64,000 bases of DNA from Paenibacillus plantarum (GTDB lineage: Bacteria > Bacillota > Bacilli > Paenibacillales > NBRC-103111), in assembly GCF_013141695.1 (NCBI RefSeq), contig NZ_WHNY01000091.1:1-64000 (forward strand). The letters run 5' to 3'. The position numbers were made by a program, and so were the translations under genes. The stretch's first letter is position 1, and each line of letters begins with the position of its first letter. Shown in pieces: positions 17,422 through 27,400 of this stretch. The notes below the pieces were generated by a model that saw only the letters and a list, made by a program, of their open reading frames with translations, did no database searches and had not been told where the DNA came from.

Positions 17422-19101
17422 CTACCCGTTCATCAAACTCTCCCGATACAGCTTCGGGCTGTATCCCGTCGTTTTCTTGAACATTCTGCTGAAATGCTCG
17501 ACATTCAAATACCCGACCGTTTCAGCAATATCCGTAATTTTACTGCCCTTCTTTTTCATTAACCGTTTCGATTCCTCAATGCGTAAATTGGTTAAGTAGT
17601 GGATAAAATTACAACCGACCTCTTTGGTAAATTGCTTGCTTAAATAGCCTTCGCTAACCCCAACCATTTCGCTGATCAACGTGAGATTAACGTCCTCCGT
17701 ATAATGGAGATCCAGAAATTGCTTGGCTAGTGTGACAACACTGCTATAATTAACCTCTATTGTCATGCCGTGAATGTGTTGGAATAACTGACTGCACAGG
17801 CGCTGCAACCAGGTTTTCGTTTCATCTAATGTCTCCAAACTCTTCATATATTCAAAAGGATGCTGGAGTTCTTCGTCGAGGTCATCCCAACGAATCCCTT
17901 TGCGATACAGCAGCCCGCCAAGCTCCCAAAGCAAATCCTCAAACGTGGTGTGGACATCTTGCGGTCTCCATCCCCATGTTTGCCCAAGCAGCAGCTCCAT
18001 CTGCTCAAATTCCTTCGACCATAACTGAGCATTACTTTGCTCTAGCAGCTGTGCAATGCCTGCTCCTGTTGATTTCAACGTAACCTGCAACTTACGGGCA
18101 TGTTCAATTCCGCTCTCCGTACCGTACTTCCCCAGCTCCATACAGCTTTCAGGATAGAACATTTTATTAAATCCGGCAAAATAACTCATGGAGGCCAAAT
18201 GGGCTGCTTGCTGATACAACCGGTACCATGCCTTTATGCCGTTTGCTAGATCGCTAATCCCGATCGACACGGACACATTGACATATTGATGGAGTCGCGT
18301 TTGAATCATCGAGAAGGCAGCCTGCACTTTTTCTCGAATTATACTTTCACTTCGAAATGCTGCGAACGAACAGAATAGTACATATTCGGACTGGCTTTTC
18401 CCATATAAGACATGCTTCATTGACGTGGCGTCCAGAACAGTTTGCACAGACTGCATGATAAACCGCTGCGTCAGACCATCTTTTAAGCTTCTCCCCGTCC
18501 TTTCCCCCTCAGATGAGCCTTGCGAAATGGTAATCACGGCAACCAACTGATTCGATTCTTCGAGCCACTCTGTGATACCAGCCCCTGCAGCAGCATAGGC
18601 TGATTCATCTTGCTGTGGATTGATGGATATGAGCTGCCGAATGGTTTCACTCTTCCGATCGATCTCTTCATCCATACGTTCAACAATAGACGTTGGCGTC
18701 TCCTGCGTTCGAAGCTCATTGAGTGCCTTCAAAACAACAGGAACTAGATGTTCCTCATCCATATCCGACTTTACGATGAAATCAATGGCGCCAAGCACGA
18801 AGGCTTCTCTGACATAACTATACTCGCTGTAGGCGCTCAGCATGATGGCGACAGGTCTTCGCTTTTGTACAATTGCCGGATGCGCTCGCAGCAGCTCAAT
18901 GCCGCCCAGTCTGGGCATCTCAATATCAAGCAGCATCAGATCGATATCGCCATGCTCCTCCAGAATAGCCAGAGCTTCCATACCATCGCCCGCTTCAATA
19001 ACCACCTGGATGCCCATGCTATCCCAATCGATCATATGTTGAAGCGCTAGACGAACAAGCGGTTCATCGTCGACAATCATCATTTTAAACAACCTGTCCA
19101 T
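17422..19101 (-). CDS. YesN-type response regulator (receiver + AraC HTH)
   Basis: Transcription factor of a two-component system for a sugar importer. Receiver domain at about 1-125 (MIVDDEP; phospho-acceptor Asp in LMLLDIEMPR; Lys in FIVKSDMD), a roughly 300-residue linker domain of unassigned function, and an AraC-type double HTH at about 455-559 ending near GYSPKLYRESLMNG. The start is uncertain: the ATG at 19101 directly abuts a GGGGG box, whereas an in-frame TTG at 19092 has 9 nt spacing from it and yields a typical N-terminus. Follows the second permease by about 30 bp, making it the last gene of the kinase, binding protein, permease, permease, regulator series. Confidence 0.91.
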   Translation of the reverse strand: MDRLFKMMIVDDEPLVRLALQHMIDWDSMGIQVVIEAGDGMEALAILEEHGDIDLMLLDIEMPRLGGIELLRAHPAIVQKRRPVAIMLSAYSEYSYVREAFVLGAIDFIVKSDMDEEHLVPVVLKALNELRTQETPTSIVERMDEEIDRKSETIRQLISINPQQDESAYAAAGAGITEWLEESNQLVAVITISQGSSEGERTGRSLKDGLTQRFIMQSVQTVLDATSMKHVLYGKSQSEYVLFCSFAAFRSESIIREKVQAAFSMIQTRLHQYVNVSVSIGISDLANGIKAWYRLYQQAAHLASMSYFAGFNKMFYPESCMELGKYGTESGIEHARKLQVTLKSTGAGIAQLLEQSNAQLWSKEFEQMELLLGQTWGWRPQDVHTTFEDLLWELGGLLYRKGIRWDDLDEELQHPFEYMKSLETLDETKTWLQRLCSQLFQHIHGMTIEVNYSSVVTLAKQFLDLHYTEDVNLTLISEMVGVSEGYLSKQFTKEVGCNFIHYLTNLRIEESKRLMKKKGSKITDIAETVGYLNVEHFSRMFKKTTGYSPKLYRESLMNG

Positions 19102-19131
19102 CCCCCATCTGTGAAGTTGATTCCTTCGTCT

Positions 19132-20028
19132 TTATCCTTTCACCGCGCCATCCATAAGTCCTTTAAAAATATACCGCTGAAAAACGATATAGAAGATGGC
19201 ACTCGGCAATAAAACGATAATAATACCTGCACAGAGCATGGACAAGTCTGAGCTGCGTGTACTCACGAATGAAGTTAAGGAAGTAGCCAGCGTCGCCAGT
19301 TTCTTGTCAGGCATATATAACTGCTGAACGAAGATATCATTCATGATCGTTACACTTTTTAGAATCGCCAGTGTTGCCGTTGCAGGCAGCAGCAGCGGGA
19401 AAATGATCGAGCGGAAGATTCGAACATAAGAAGCACCATCCAGCATAGCACTCTCATCAAGCTGTACCGAAATCTTTTCGAGAAATTGCATGTAAATGTA
19501 AATCTGCATAATATCCGTACCAATATAAATAAGAAGCGGTGCCCCGAGCGTATTATAAACGCCGAGTGTATGCAAGAGCTGAAAGCGGGCAATTTCTGTC
19601 GTGTAAGCCGGAATAATCATCGCCATCATAAAAAGGAGGAGAATCCACTTTTTCATGCGGAATTGAAAACGATTGAGTACAAACGCGGTCATCGTCCCGA
19701 GCAGCATATTGCCAAGCATACTCAACACGACAAGCAGGAACGAGTTACCAAGCCCGCGAATCATGTTGCCTTCTTTCAAAGCACTCACGTAATTGTCGAT
19801 ATGAAGAAAGCTCTTCGGAAGCGAAAACGGCGACGTTTCGGCAAGCTCCAAATTCGTTTTAAATGAACCAAATACAACGAGTAAAATGGGTACGAAAATC
19901 AGGATAGCCATAAGCGTAAAAAGCATATAGTACACGATATTAGCAACTACACGCTGTTTGCTCATCGATCCTGTACGGCTTGGCAGCGGCTGCTTTCTCA
20001 TTGGTTCAAACGATAGTGCACGTTCCAT
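19132..20028 (-). CDS. CUT1 sugar ABC transporter permease (second subunit)
   Basis: Inner-membrane importer subunit with about six helices, an EAA-type loop (ESAMLDGASYVRIFRSIIFP) and the FKGLMDGAVKG C-terminus of its family. The start is set at ATG 20028, preceded by AGGAGTGAGG; a GTG 12 bases earlier would overlap the upstream gene and lacks a ribosome binding site. It begins one base after the preceding permease ends, so translation is probably coupled. Confidence 0.92.
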   Translation of the reverse strand: MERALSFEPMRKQPLPSRTGSMSKQRVVANIVYYMLFTLMAILIFVPILLVVFGSFKTNLELAETSPFSLPKSFLHIDNYVSALKEGNMIRGLGNSFLLVVLSMLGNMLLGTMTAFVLNRFQFRMKKWILLLFMMAMIIPAYTTEIARFQLLHTLGVYNTLGAPLLIYIGTDIMQIYIYMQFLEKISVQLDESAMLDGASYVRIFRSIIFPLLLPATATLAILKSVTIMNDIFVQQLYMPDKKLATLATSLTSFVSTRSSDLSMLCAGIIIVLLPSAIFYIVFQRYIFKGLMDGAVKG

Positions 20029-20029
20029 G

Positions 20030-20911
20030 CTAAGCCTCACTCCTGTCTTTCACGATCCATGCTTGCAACGATGAGAAAATAATTATCATAAGTAAGAGAA
20101 TAACTGCCATCGCTGAGGCTAGACCGTAATTGTTGTAAGTAAATGCCGTTTGGAGTGAAAAGAGTCCAAATGTGCTGCTTGCACTGCCTGGACCGCCGTT
20201 CGTCATAACAAGCGGAATATCATACTGCAGAAGGGCTCCAGATACATTCATGAACAAAATAATTTCGATCACGCGTCGGATGCCTGGGAGCGTTACATAC
20301 CTCTGCTGCTGCCAAAAATTAGCCCCATCAATTTCTGCCGCTTCATACAGATCTTTCGGAATCGATTGCAGTCCTGCTAGAAACAACACGATATGCACGC
20401 CGCTGTAACGCCATAAAGAAACAACGACCAATGAATAATTCACGATCTTCGCATCGCTTAGCCAGCTTTGAATCCATGATTCAAGCCCCATCGCTTTCAA
20501 AAGCTCATTCAATGGACCATTGATCGGATTATAAATATAGCTGAACATATAAGCTACCGCGATACCATTGATAATGTAAGGCATTAACACCGAGAAACGG
20601 AAAAACGCGCTCCCACGCAGTGCTCTTGTTAAGAGAACAGCCATGATGATTTCAAGCGGGATGGCAATGGCATGTAAAATAAAATACGTGACATTGTTTC
20701 GAATGGCATGCCAAGCTTCAGGGAAATCAAACAGCATTTGCTTATAATTGTTCAAGCCAATGTACTTAAAACTTGGGCTATACCCATCCCAACTCGTGAA
20801 GCTGTAGCGAAACAACTGCAAAGTCGGATAGATCAGAAACAAAAGCAAAAGCGCAACAGGTACGAATAGAAACGAAACGATGACGACTTTCTGCTGCATG
20901 CGATAATTCAT
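20030..20911 (-). CDS. CUT1 sugar ABC transporter permease (first subunit)
   Basis: Membrane partner of the next permease. About six helices; EAA loop EAAEIDGANFWQQQRYVTLP. Start placed at ATG 20911 with AGGAGTGA immediately upstream; an in-frame GTG at 20941 would lie in an intergenic hairpin and has no binding site. Substrate unknown; proximity to a GH10 xylanase locus suggests a xylan or other plant oligosaccharide (inference). Confidence 0.92.
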   Translation of the reverse strand: MNYRMQQKVVIVSFLFVPVALLLLFLIYPTLQLFRYSFTSWDGYSPSFKYIGLNNYKQMLFDFPEAWHAIRNNVTYFILHAIAIPLEIIMAVLLTRALRGSAFFRFSVLMPYIINGIAVAYMFSYIYNPINGPLNELLKAMGLESWIQSWLSDAKIVNYSLVVVSLWRYSGVHIVLFLAGLQSIPKDLYEAAEIDGANFWQQQRYVTLPGIRRVIEIILFMNVSGALLQYDIPLVMTNGGPGSASSTFGLFSLQTAFTYNNYGLASAMAVILLLMIIIFSSLQAWIVKDRSEA

Positions 20912-20932
20912 ATAATCACTCCTGTATACAAG

Positions 20933-20969
20933 AGAGGGCACTATTCCAATCGCTCAGATAGTACCCTCT
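20933..20969 (-). terminator. intergenic hairpin between binding-protein and permease genes
   Basis: AGAGGGCACTAT (20933-20944) pairs with ATAGTACCCTCT (20958-20969) apart from one internal mismatch. No T run follows, so it may be a weak terminator or a 3' stabiliser that raises binding-protein expression over the permeases. Such hairpins are common at this position. Confidence 0.5.
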
Positions 20970-20979
20970 ATGTAATTAC

Positions 20980-22296
20980 CTATTTGTTCGATTCAACCGC
21001 TTTCTTCCACTTGTTGTTCAATTCTTTTTCCAAGGTGTCAATCGGTTTACCAGAGTATATTTCTTGTGCAGCTTTTTTGAAATCAAATTGTGCCGCACCG
21101 CTCACTTTGGCAAAGCCTTCATCCGTTGCTGAGTAGATAAATGGTTTAAACGGATACTTTTCTGTCCATTTGTTAAAGAAAGGAAGGTCCGTACTCACAC
21201 CATTGATCGTCGAGAACTGTTGCGCCGTATTAATGAAGGATTGGTACACATCTTTACTGAACATCCAGTCGAAGAATGCTTTCGCCTCTTCTACATTTTT
21301 ACTGTTTTTGTTAATCCCGATATTCATATCGGATACGGTCATGGATGTTAGTGGCTCGCTTTCTGTGCTGCGGAAAGGAAGAGGGAATACGCCAAGATCT
21401 TCATCCGTTTTTACTTTTGTCGCGTAGTCTCCGTAATACCATTGACCTGCTGCGATCATTGCTGCTTTTTTAGATTCAAATAACTGTGTGGATTGATCAA
21501 AGGATATGGATAGGGCATCAGGTCCTGCCAACTTCTTCGTGGACATTTCTTTGATGATCTTCCCAGCTTTATCAAATGTACTGCCCTCACCGAACGGCTC
21601 CGGCGTCTTGGCCAAATTCGCTAAGTAGTTCTCATCCCCAGACAGAATGTGAGGGCCGAACTCCATGAATGGATAGAACGTCCAGTCTTCCTTGCCGCCA
21701 ATTGCGATAGGTGTATATTTACCATTCGTTTTAATTTTCTCCATCGTGGACAAGAACTCAGGCATCGTTTTCGGCACGTCCAAGTTCAACTCTTTGAAGA
21801 TACTTGGGTGGAAGTAGACAAATTCCGAGAAAGAAACAAGCGGTGCACCTAATATTTTCCCATCAATTTTCGCTGGAAACTTATTATTCTTCGCCCCTGC
21901 TAAGTCATCGAGTGGAAGAAGGGATTGTTTGTAAATTTGCATATGCGCAGGTTTGAGGTAGAACAGATCTGGCAAATCATTGGCAGCTAATCGTACCTTC
22001 AAGTATTGACCGCCATTATCCGGCACCATCTCAATATCTACGGTCACGTTCGGCTTCAACTTCGTGTATTCCTTCACTTTATCTGTCCAGAACTTCAGGT
22101 CGCCTTTGGCATCCCACATCGCAAGCTTCAACTTAACGGGATCCGCTGGTTTTGGCGTCGCTGCCGCCGCTTTGCTTTCGGCTGGTTTGACTGAAGCAGC
22201 TGCGGGTGCTGCCGTATCCTTGGAGCATCCTGTTAATGCACTCAGCATAACAAGTCCGCCCACTAGCATCGTGCTTACTAATTTACTTTTCCCCAT
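20980..22296 (-). CDS. extracellular sugar-binding lipoprotein
   Basis: Family 1 solute-binding protein of the second CUT1 importer. Lipobox LTGC gives lipidated Cys24, followed by an Ala/Lys/Pro-rich linker (about 28-52) that spaces the domain from the membrane. Normal length (438 residues). GGAGGGG lies upstream of the ATG. Its own promoter carries a consensus cre site, so its transcription is probably repressed by CcpA on preferred sugars. Ligand not identifiable. Confidence 0.93.
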   Translation of the reverse strand: MGKSKLVSTMLVGGLVMLSALTGCSKDTAAPAAASVKPAESKAAAATPKPADPVKLKLAMWDAKGDLKFWTDKVKEYTKLKPNVTVDIEMVPDNGGQYLKVRLAANDLPDLFYLKPAHMQIYKQSLLPLDDLAGAKNNKFPAKIDGKILGAPLVSFSEFVYFHPSIFKELNLDVPKTMPEFLSTMEKIKTNGKYTPIAIGGKEDWTFYPFMEFGPHILSGDENYLANLAKTPEPFGEGSTFDKAGKIIKEMSTKKLAGPDALSISFDQSTQLFESKKAAMIAAGQWYYGDYATKVKTDEDLGVFPLPFRSTESEPLTSMTVSDMNIGINKNSKNVEEAKAFFDWMFSKDVYQSFINTAQQFSTINGVSTDLPFFNKWTEKYPFKPFIYSATDEGFAKVSGAAQFDFKKAAQEIYSGKPIDTLEKELNNKWKKAVESNK

Positions 22297-22354
22297 TCTT
22301 GAAACCCCTCCAATGAATGTTGCGTTATTTCGGTTAGTTGTTTAACCTGTCTTT

Positions 22355-22382
22355 ATCATACACGGGATGAAAACGCATCCAA
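22355..22382 (-). promoter_or_regulatory. promoter with consensus CcpA cre site
   Basis: TGAAAACGCATCCA (22368-22381, plus strand) matches the cre pattern TGNAARCGNWWNCA at every defined position. Read on the minus strand it lies between a weak -35 (TTGGAT, 22382-22377) and a -10 (TATGAT, 22360-22355) 16 bp apart. About 60 bp upstream of the binding-protein start. Confidence 0.65.
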
Positions 22383-22423
22383 ATGATCTTTTCGGCTATG
22401 AAGTTGATCTTTTATGAACTGCA

Positions 22424-24226
22424 TTATGCTTCCAACTTAAGCGGACGCTCTTCTTCCTGATCACGATGAATAATCGGAATTTTCATCGACACCTTCGTTC
22501 CTTTGGGCTCATTCACAGTCAAAATAATGCCGTAATCCTCGCCATGGTGCAGCTGAATCCGGTGATGGACATTCGCAACGCCCATGCCTGAAAACGTATG
22601 TGGACTGCGCCTTGTACGGAACGCCTCGAGCTGCTCATCTGTCATCCCCTCGCCATTATCGGAGATCACAATGTGCAGGCTTCCTTCATGAATAGAGGCT
22701 TGGATCACGATTTTACCACTCGTTTCTTTGCCAGCCATACCGTGTACGATGCTATTTTCCAGAATCGGTTGAATGAGCAGCTTGAGTAAATACTTCGATT
22801 CTGCCCGTGGATCGATATGCCATTCAACTTCAAATTTGTTACCGTAACGAATTTCCATGATGTAGAGGTAATGCTTTAAATTTGCGATTTCATCGGAAAA
22901 ACGGATAAGCACGCCACCTCGGTTAAAAGAAGAGGATACCAGACGCATCAGAGCATTGGTCATGTTACGGATGTTGTCCGCCTTGCTGATCAGCGCCATT
23001 AACTTGATGGCATTCAATGTATTTATTAGAAAGTGCGGATTAATTTGCGACTGCAAGGCAGCAAACTCTGCTTTGCGCTTCGCTTGCTCTTGTTCCTCTC
23101 GCTGCCGTAGAAGCAGCTTAATTTGATCAAGCATATGATTAAACGTTCTGCCCAGCGCTGCCATTTCGGCAATTTTAGAAGTCCCAATCTTGGCGTTCAG
23201 CTCCCCTGACATCACAAGGGACATTTTACGGACTAATACGTGAATAGGCCTAGTTAAACTATGAACTAAATAAAAGGAAATCAACAGAAATACAACGATA
23301 ACCGCGATGGTTGCGAATAGAACAAACTTAAAAATACGTTCATAATTGGCCGTTACCTTACTGTAAGGTATCTCTTGAATCGCTTTCCAACCTGTATCTC
23401 CAACGCTTGCATAAGTTACTAACATCTGACGATCACTAACCTGATCGATAAAATGTCCTTCTCGCGCTCCTCTGATTTGTTCCAGCTTTGCCGACGTTAA
23501 GCTCGCTTGGTCCCAATTGTAGCTGGCTGTGACCACTTGGCCTTCCTTGCTGACAATGACATAGGTGGAATCGTCGTTGGGCTGCTGTCGCAAGATTTTA
23601 TCAAACGCTTCCTCATTCAGTGAAAAATAAATCATTTCGACGTTACTTAGCGTATGGTAGTCACTGGGGGCAATAGCCGCTGCTACAGCTAAAGGTACAG
23701 TCACACCATATAAGAGGGTTTGCTGAAGACTAAGAAATTGAACATTATCTTTTTGCTGTAGTAATTTCCGATACCATGCCTCTGAACGCAGCTCCCGCTC
23801 GTCCTTGGTCAAGTTCTGCTTAAATGAATACACACCGCCATCTTTATAGAAAAAGTGGATCGCCAGTACCTGGCTGGACATCGAGTAGGTGTATCTGCTT
23901 AGCGCAAGTGTCAACTCGTTAATATACTTGAACCGATCACTCTCATCTGATTGAGATAAAGCGGTTGCAGTTGATAAAACATCTCGATCCACACCGACTG
24001 CAGCAGCAGCGTATTCAATTTTACTGATCTCCTGCTGGGCTGAATAGGTGACCGCATGGAGGGTTTGCAGGGTTCGCTCCGTTGTTTGCTGCAGTAAATC
24101 ACGTTTGTATACTTGGAGAATCATGGTACTGATTGTCACAATCGGAAAGACAACCATGACGACTAACAAGATATGGAGAGTCACTGAAAACGACCATGGT
24201 TTAGCAAATAGCTTCAACACTTTCAC
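22424..24226 (-). CDS. YesM-type sensor histidine kinase
   Basis: Membrane sensor for the adjacent sugar importer. An N-terminal helix (about 15-40), an extracellular dCACHE-like sensing domain (about 41-290), a second helix (about 295-320), a HAMP linker, then the His_kinase domain with phospho-acceptor His in QSQINPHFLINTLNAIK and an HATPase_c domain (SDNGEGM). The start is GTG or a nearby GTG/TTG in frame (24226 and just inside), with GGGG close by; the exact start is unsure. Upstream of the binding-protein gene and in the same orientation as the response regulator at the end of the cluster. Confidence 0.92.
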   Translation of the reverse strand: MKVLKLFAKPWSFSVTLHILLVVMVVFPIVTISTMILQVYKRDLLQQTTERTLQTLHAVTYSAQQEISKIEYAAAAVGVDRDVLSTATALSQSDESDRFKYINELTLALSRYTYSMSSQVLAIHFFYKDGGVYSFKQNLTKDERELRSEAWYRKLLQQKDNVQFLSLQQTLLYGVTVPLAVAAAIAPSDYHTLSNVEMIYFSLNEEAFDKILRQQPNDDSTYVIVSKEGQVVTASYNWDQASLTSAKLEQIRGAREGHFIDQVSDRQMLVTYASVGDTGWKAIQEIPYSKVTANYERIFKFVLFATIAVIVVFLLISFYLVHSLTRPIHVLVRKMSLVMSGELNAKIGTSKIAEMAALGRTFNHMLDQIKLLLRQREEQEQAKRKAEFAALQSQINPHFLINTLNAIKLMALISKADNIRNMTNALMRLVSSSFNRGGVLIRFSDEIANLKHYLYIMEIRYGNKFEVEWHIDPRAESKYLLKLLIQPILENSIVHGMAGKETSGKIVIQASIHEGSLHIVISDNGEGMTDEQLEAFRTRRSPHTFSGMGVANVHHRIQLHHGEDYGIILTVNEPKGTKVSMKIPIIHRDQEEERPLKLEA

Positions 24227-24292
24227 CCCGTAATTTCAAATAGGAAATAGGACTTCGTAGACATAAATTCGGTCTAAATAGAGCGATGTCCT

Positions 24293-24379
24293 TTAATTGT
24301 ATCTAAGTCGTTTTAGAACAACAACGGCTTCTGCTCGGTTTGCTAGTGCCAATGGTGCAAAGTTTTCAAGTTTACAAAT
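24293..24379 (-). pseudogene. relic of an SLH-domain C-terminus
   Basis: Read on the minus strand an open stretch ends NFAPLALANRAE, AVVVLKRLRYN, stop (TAA at 24295-24293). This is the typical last ~25 residues of a third SLH repeat (F-x-P-x-x-x-x-x-R-A-E-A-x-V-x-L-x-R-L). There is no start codon, ribosome binding site or remaining gene; directly upstream is the xylanase terminator. It is in a different frame from the xylanase. I infer that an SLH-bearing gene once ended here. Confidence 0.6.
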
Positions 24380-24414
24380 AAAAAAAAGGACAAGCCGATT
24401 CATTCGACTGTCCT
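24380..24414 (-). terminator. intrinsic terminator of the xylanase operon
   Basis: On the minus strand AGGACA pairs with TGTCCT (24414-24409 and 24392-24387) with partial pairing further in, followed by a run of eight Ts. Lies just after the xylanase stop. Confidence 0.8.
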
Positions 24415-24435
24415 CACTGTAGTATAACGCCTCGC

Positions 24436-27400
24436 TTACACTAATCTTCTTGCCACAAAAGTTAGATCGTAAATATCAATAACGCCATTCCTATCGATAT
24501 CGGCTTTGCTTACTTCAGTCCAGTTGGCACTTGTTGAAGTTGTGCCAAAATGATAAGACACAAATCCTAAATCAGCGACGCTAATTTTGCCATCAGGAAG
24601 TCCGCCTATTCCAGCGATATCTCCTGTGCTAGCCGTAATCAGCTTACTTGTGAACAAAGCGACTGCCTGATTAAGTTGCACCACGGCCTGATCCAATTCT
24701 TCTTGTGTAACATCCGGCTTGACCAAAGCAGCTTCGGCAACTTCAATCACCACTTGCAACGCTGCCTTCGCTCCTGTGATATATTGGCCGTTGGCATAAC
24801 CCTCCAGCGCTCCAGCATACATAGCCTGAGCTTGCTGCACACCAGCCTGCAGCACCGTCTTATCCAGTATGGCTGCAACGATGACCGTTTTCTCTAAAGG
24901 TAAAGTCAGCTGCTCGTTCCCGATTCCGTCCGCTACTAGAACTGGGCCGATCCCAAATTTCGAACCGCTCGTCGTGGTCTTCGTTGTGAAGGTAAAACGC
25001 AGTACAGGCACATCGCCATTTAAAGCGTGACTAGCGTCGGTTGTCGCCAAGACGAATCTCTCGGTGCCTCCAGGACTGCTCGACGTCTGGTTCAAGATAA
25101 GGGTGTTTGCTGCGAGTGGCTGCGCGTCGATCAACTCAAACACCTGACTATCATAAGTCAGTGTAACATCCTGTGCTGAGACATTGCGTGCTCCCTTTAA
25201 TCCATAGTCAAGCGTATATGTTTCGCCAATCTTCACCTGCTCGTCACCCGTCAGAGCAACTTCTGTCCCAGCAGGGACTGCACCGTCAACTAATCGGATA
25301 ACGCCGAAGCCCGAAGTGTCCACCCAACCTGAATCCGTTAAGTTGTTCCACATAGCCACACTATTTCTTGTTCCGATGCCTGGATCATCATTAACTTGAA
25401 CGTCAAATCCCATAACATGACCTGGCACAGGGGTAATCTTATTCCAGCGGATTGCAGCTTCCACCCGATAACCAAGGACATGATTGTCTGCTCCATATAC
25501 CGTCTTGGTAACCGATTGCAGCTGATCCCTTAGGAATGTCCCTCGAGAGCTGATTTGATTCAAATAATTGAAGCGAATTTGTGCATCATCGTTCTCATAC
25601 AAACTACTTTTATGATTATTCTCATCAATAAATATTTCGACGGAATCCTGTAAATGGGTTTGGGCATTCGTTGCGCTTAATAACGGGTCATCCACCTCAA
25701 CCAATACATATAAATACTGGTCATCCCACTGGGTACGGAATTTCCCTTTTGCCCCTTGCACTGTTGAAGTTGCTGAGTACCTTTCGGTCGTATGGATACT
25801 GCTCTCGTCCCAGCTTGCGTCTATCTCTCCGTCAATGATAGGTGTACCTTTTCTTGCTTCAGCGTATAAGGAAGCAGGGGTAAATTTCAACAAACCCACA
25901 TTAGCCATCGTGACAGCTTGCTGACCAGACGTGTCATTCCAATGAATCGTTTCTGCGCCATTCGTTACACTAACATCAAATCCTATGTTTTTACCTACAG
26001 CAGATAGGGTACTATCTAACGGCAAACGGAAAATGCCCTTATAACCGCCTGCTTCCTCCTGCGTATAGCTGCTATCACTACTTTGAGTCTGCAGCCTGCT
26101 AAACGTATAGGCATGATCATCCTGATCATAAACCGCTGTTCTGCGGTTGTTACCATCCACAAACAACTTTACTGCGTCCAAGGCGTCTACCGTGTGATCA
26201 ACCACTTCTACTTTGACATACAAGGCGTTGTCATGCCATAGCGTCTTGAAAGAAGCGCTTGTATACGTGCTCCCTGTAACCGTAACTGGCGTCATATAAT
26301 CCCATACAGGATTCTCGAGTCCGGCAGCATCGATCGTCAAGGCCCCGCTCTGTTCAGCATGTATCGTTTGAATGAGTACTGGAAGCTTACTTGGGTCTAC
26401 CAACGCCCAATATGCAGACTTAGCCTTTAAAGATTCATCAAAAAGTAGAGGAAGATCCTTTCTACCACCCGGTGTGCTGTCTAGCCAAGTGCGATCATCC
26501 GCCAATCCCCAAAACGTAACGCCTGTAATATTCGCTTTATACTTATTGAAAACTTCGAACATGTCTTTAAATTGATAAGCTTGCTGAACTAACAGTGCGT
26601 CCACAATTTGCTTATCGGCAATGGCATCATACTTTTCAGTGGCATTTTTGTAGATGGACATGTCCATCTCCGTAATCTGAATCTCTATGCCAAGTGCTGC
26701 TAACTTCGCCATCGTACGATCTACTGTATCTTTATCCGGAATATAAATCGTATTGTGCGTTTGTACGCCGATTCCATGAATAGGTACTCCCTTTGCAAGC
26801 AGGTTCTGAATCATGCTAATGGTGAAGTCCAGCTTGGCAGATGATTCGAATATACCGAATTCATTGTAGAAAAGCTTCGCATCCGGGTCTGCTTCATGCG
26901 CATATTGGAACGCTTTCTCAATAAACTGCGGCCCCGCTATACTATACCAATTGGTTCTGCGGAATCCATCCGGTTGACTGGCATCGATCGCTTCGTTGAC
27001 AACATCCCAGGCATAAATCTTGCCTTTGTACCGCTCAACAATCGTTTTGATATGGTTCTCCAATCGCGCATACAGCAATTCTTTTGTCGCAGGTTGACCT
27101 AATGCATCCACGAACATCCAATTGCCGACGCCTTGATGCCAGACCAATGTATGCCCACGTACTTTCATCCCGTTCGCTTGTGCGAAATTCACATAGACAT
27201 CGGCCGTATCAAAAGTGAATTCACCTTCCCTAGGCTGGAGATAAGATGGCTTCATGGAGTTCTCAGCGGTTATGCTGTTGAAATGCTTCTTGATTAAATC
27301 ACTGTGCACATCGCCATTGAGATAATCGGGCGGCAAAGCAACCCCTATGGGGAAATCAGCGGCAAAAACATCCTTCAACGAGGGGATATTGGTTTCGACA

